Shown here: in pieces, positions 61,654 to 64,000 of the stretch
How positions within the stretch are numbered: position 1 is the stretch's first letter
Layout of the letters: every line of letters begins with the position of its first letter
Origin: Saccharomonospora marina XMU15
Lineage (GTDB): Bacteria; Actinomycetota; Actinomycetes; Mycobacteriales; Pseudonocardiaceae
Assembly: GCF_000244955.1 (NCBI RefSeq)
Contig: NZ_CM001439.1
Coordinates: forward strand, 3,080,385-3,144,384
Length of the DNA stretch: 64,000 nucleotides
Reading direction: 5' to 3'
Notes under the pieces: generated by a model
Told to the model about the DNA's origin: nothing
The model's database searches: none
Seen by the model: only the letters and a program-made list of their open reading frames with translations
Made by a program: the position numbers and the translations under genes

Positions 61654-61748
61654 CCGCTGCCGCGCCTCGACCGACCTGGTAGGTTGCCCCGGCACGTGGC
61701 GAAATGTCCGTACCGTGCCCCGTCGGCCGACGAGAGGACCTGGCACAC

Positions 61749-62240
61749 ATGGGAAGAACCCCCGCTCGGCGTGCACTGTGGACTTCGCTGGGACTGCTCG
61801 GCGCCGCCGTGCCCGCGACCGTGCTGACGGTCGCGCTGTGGCCGTCCTCGCAGCCGCGTGAACCCCAGGCGGGTTCCGGCATGCCCCCGGCCACGCAGTC
61901 GGTACTCGACGAGATCCGTGACCTGCGGCTGCGCACCCTCACCCCGGCGGGCACGGCGGAGGCCACCACCGCGGCACCGGCCGCGCGGCCGGTCGAGGAC
62001 GTGACCGTGGTGCGGACCCAGCAGCCGGTGCGGCCGACCGCGGAGGTGGACGCGGTGGACTCCCGCGCCGAGATGGTGGAGCGCAGGGCGATGGAGTCAC
62101 ACCCGCGGCCGCCGGACTCGCCCGTCATCGCGCCCGCCGTCCAGTCGTCGTTCGACGCGTCGAACGACGATCCGATCGATCTCGGCACGCTCGTTCCGCC
62201 CGACGAGCCTGCGTACTCGCCGTCGCAGCAACGCCCCTGA
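61749..62240 (+). CDS. Hypothetical single-pass membrane protein
   Basis: A 163-aa protein: a short basic N-terminus, one hydrophobic helix (about 12-33, LWTSLGLLGAAVPATVLTVALW), then a Pro/Ala/Thr-rich extracellular part with an acidic DPIDLGTLVPPDEP end. No domain recognised. ATG 61749 is preceded by GAGAGGA at longer spacing. It ends in front of a strong terminator; function unknown. Confidence 0.6.
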   Translation: MGRTPARRALWTSLGLLGAAVPATVLTVALWPSSQPREPQAGSGMPPATQSVLDEIRDLRLRTLTPAGTAEATTAAPAARPVEDVTVVRTQQPVRPTAEVDAVDSRAEMVERRAMESHPRPPDSPVIAPAVQSSFDASNDDPIDLGTLVPPDEPAYSPSQQRP

Positions 62241-62244
62241 AACG

Positions 62245-62287
62245 CGAAAAGGCCGCCCTCCCACGGTGGGGAGGGCGGCCCTTTTCG
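62245..62287. terminator. Bidirectional terminator
   Basis: A long stem, CGAAAAGGCCGCCCTCCC paired with GGGAGGGCGGCC-C-TTTTCG (one bulged C), with T- and A-runs on both sides of the stem. It separates the convergent hypothetical gene and proX. Confidence 0.9.
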
Positions 62288-62296
62288 TATGCTCGG

Positions 62297-63232
62297 CTAC
62301 AGGTTGCCCGCCTTCAGCGAGTCGATGAAGTCGGGATTGTCCTTGAGCCACTGCTCGACCGACTCGGCGTTCTTCTCGCCCTTGTTCTCGAAGAACATGA
62401 TCTTCTCGAGCGAGCTGAGCTGCTCGTCGGTCATCTTGAAGTTGCCGATCCACTCGGCGGCCTGCGGGAAGTCCTCGGAGAACCCGGGGCGTGCGAAGGA
62501 GTGGATCTCCTCGGGGTCGCCGAGCGCGTTCTTCGGGTCCTTCAGGTCGCGGATCGGGAATGCGTCGTAGGCCCAGTGCGGCCGCCACAGCGTGACCACC
62601 ACGTTCTCGCCCCTGTCGATGGCACCCTGCAACTCGGCCAGCATGGCCGGGGTGGAGGACTCGACCAGTTTCATGTTGTCGAGGCCGTACTGCGGGATCA
62701 CCTGCTCCTTGGTGATCTTCGTCAGTCCCGCGCCCGGCTCGATGCCCACGATCTTGCCGCCGAACTGGTCGGCCGCACCGGCCAGTTCGTCCAGCGACTG
62801 GATGGGCGCGTCCTCGTTCACCGCGATGGTCAGCGGCGCGTTGTCGTACCAGACCCCGAGGTCCTGCAGGTCCTCGCCGTGCTCCTTCCAGTAGTCCTCG
62901 TGGGTGGCGGGCAGCCACGCGTCGAACGACACGTCGAACTGGCCCTGCGCCACGCCCGCGTAGATGGGGCCGGGGTCGGCCTCTTCGTAGCTGACGTTGG
63001 CACCTTCCTGCTCCAGGATGTGGCCCCACAGGTAGGAAGCGGCGATGCCTTCCTCCCACCCGTTGAACACGCCGATGGTGATGTCCTGGCCCTGCAGCGA
63101 ACCTTCGCCGCCCTGGCCCGCCTGCTGGTCTCCGTCGCCGCCGTCACCGCCACCGCAGGCGGCCAGCAGCAGCGCACCGGCGGCGAGCCCGGCGATCAGT
63201 CGCGCGGACCTTCCGAACTTGCTCACTCGCAT
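62297..63232 (-). CDS. proX: Glycine betaine/choline ABC transporter substrate-binding lipoprotein
   Basis: A 311-aa lipoprotein: signal with lipobox LLAAC near residue 26, a Gly/Asp/Gln-rich linker, and an OpuAC-type periplasmic-binding domain (about 50-311) with ITIGVFNGWEEGIAASYLW, DVSFDAWLPATHEDYW and VVTLWRPHWAY. The Trp/Tyr-rich pocket suits a quaternary ammonium ligand. ATG 63232 follows AGGAGAG. It lies 63 bp downstream of the permease gene; choline and glycine betaine cannot be separated by sequence alone. Confidence 0.9.
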   Translation of the reverse strand: MRVSKFGRSARLIAGLAAGALLLAACGGGDGGDGDQQAGQGGEGSLQGQDITIGVFNGWEEGIAASYLWGHILEQEGANVSYEEADPGPIYAGVAQGQFDVSFDAWLPATHEDYWKEHGEDLQDLGVWYDNAPLTIAVNEDAPIQSLDELAGAADQFGGKIVGIEPGAGLTKITKEQVIPQYGLDNMKLVESSTPAMLAELQGAIDRGENVVVTLWRPHWAYDAFPIRDLKDPKNALGDPEEIHSFARPGFSEDFPQAAEWIGNFKMTDEQLSSLEKIMFFENKGEKNAESVEQWLKDNPDFIDSLKAGNL

Positions 63233-63295
63233 CTCAATCTCTCCTAGGGCATCCGAACCCGGTTACCCGCGTTGTGACTGTTCGCTCGTGACGGC

Positions 63296-64000
63296 TCACG
63301 CGGTCTTCTGCAGACGCGCGACCGCCGACCGCGACCCGAGGGCCGCGGTCACCCTGTCCAGGTAGATCGCGAGGATCACCACGGACAGCCCGGCCTCGAC
63401 ACCGAGACCGACGTCCAATTGGGAAATGGCGGAAAGCACCTGCTGGCCCAGTCCCGGTGCGCCGACGAATCCGGCGAGCACCACCATCGACAGCGACAGC
63501 ATGATGACCTGGTTGATCCCGGCCATGATGGTCGGCATGGCCAGCGGCAGCTGGATGTTGCGCAGGATGGCTCCCGGCGTGCTGCCGAAGGCGTGCCCGG
63601 CCTCGACCACCTCGGAGTCGACCTGCCGGATGCCCAACTCGGTGAGCCGGATACCCGGCGGCATCGCGAATATCACGGTCGCCACCATGCCCGCCTGCGG
63701 CCCTACGCCGATCAGCACCACACCGGGAATGAGGTACACCAGCGGCGGCATGGTCTGCATGAGGTCCAGCACCGGCCGCAAGAGGTTGCTCACGACGCGG
63801 TACCGGGCGGCGAGGATACCGATGGGGATCGCCAGCACCGCCGCCACGACCACCGTGATGATCACCAGTGCCAGCGTCTGCATCGCGTTGTCCCACTGGT
63901 CGATCAACATGATGAACAGCAGCGACAGCGCCCCGCCGATCCCCAACTTCCAGCCACGCGCCAGCCACGCGAGCGCGCCGAGGATGGCGATCATCGCCAA
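63296..64000 (-). CDS. proW: Glycine betaine/choline ABC permease (5' end truncated by window)
   Basis: The visible 234 residues of an OpuAB/ProW permease, lacking the N-terminus beyond 64000. It has at least five helices, the ABC-permease EAA loop VDSEVVEAGHAFGSTPGAILRNIQLPLAMPTIMAGINQ and the region GAPGLGQQVLSAI. It forms the membrane pore for the ProX-bound osmolyte. No stop separates it from the window edge, so the ATPase gene proV presumably lies further upstream. Its 3' end is at 63296. Confidence 0.92.
   Translation of the reverse strand: MAMIAILGALAWLARGWKLGIGGALSLLFIMLIDQWDNAMQTLALVIITVVVAAVLAIPIGILAARYRVVSNLLRPVLDLMQTMPPLVYLIPGVVLIGVGPQAGMVATVIFAMPPGIRLTELGIRQVDSEVVEAGHAFGSTPGAILRNIQLPLAMPTIMAGINQVIMLSLSMVVLAGFVGAPGLGQQVLSAISQLDVGLGVEAGLSVVILAIYLDRVTAALGSRSAVARLQKTA

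Overview
The window is a very GC-rich, gene-dense chromosomal stretch from an actinobacterium. GTG starts, 4-nt ATGA/GTGA gene overlaps, apparently leaderless transcripts, IclR/TetR/PadR regulators and an M. tuberculosis-like hypoxia gene set suggest a Pseudonocardiaceae-type genome (Amycolatopsis, Saccharomonospora or a relative). That placement is inference. I saw no rRNA, tRNA, CRISPR array, insertion sequence or replication origin.

1-20.7 kb is a low-oxygen/dormancy block. It starts with cydABDC (cytochrome bd and its ABC exporter, minus strand) and a divergent GAF-SpoIIE phosphatase. Next is a seven-gene minus-strand operon in the same order as M. tuberculosis Rv0081-Rv0087: ArsR regulator, NuoB-like subunit, HyfB-like subunit, hycD, hycP, hycQ, hycE. 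The large subunit has lost all four Ni-Fe cysteines. Upstream lie a GH65 glycosidase/phosphorylase coupled to an S30AE (ribosome hibernation) protein, a CorC-type membrane protein, hrp1, two DUF2267 paralogues and a NarK-like transporter. Five DosR-type boxes (GGGAC..CCC) lie upstream of these genes. Three sit exactly 36 bp from the start codon (hibernation protein, CorC, hrp1), and the one before narK is inside a 42-bp palindrome. I infer one co-regulated hypoxia/dormancy regulon.

20.7-30.2 kb holds folE with a divergent Cys-rich HTH regulator, an acyl-CoA module (aminoglycoside-phosphotransferase-like protein, acyl-CoA dehydrogenase, TetR, acyl-CoA ligase), a cold-shock-domain protein and a secreted TIM-barrel lipoprotein. 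30.2-33.8 kb has a PQ-repeat membrane protein and two divergent cytochromes P450, one without the ExxR motif.

33.8-39.2 kb is a complete phenol-to-catechol-to-beta-ketoadipate branch: IclR regulator, flavin reductase, two-component phenol hydroxylase, catA, catB, catC. 39.2-46.7 kb is mostly membrane transport (AEC, DHA2 MFS, an MFS with a long cytosolic tail, a cation exchanger) plus a SRPBCC protein and a methyltransferase.

46.8-53.8 kb has a multicopper oxidase with a small membrane partner, a PadR/permease-prefix pair, a serine hydrolase, a broken DUF222 (13E12-like) gene behind a perfect SOS box, and a TerC-family gene behind a probable Mn2+ (yybP-ykoY) riboswitch. 53.8-58 kb encodes secreted or envelope proteins (M14 carboxypeptidase, lipoprotein, LVIVD protein) and a TetR regulator. 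58-61.7 kb is a lipid/acyl-CoA pair including a thiolase-like/enoyl-CoA hydratase fusion. The window ends in a glycine betaine/choline ABC importer (proX, partial proW).
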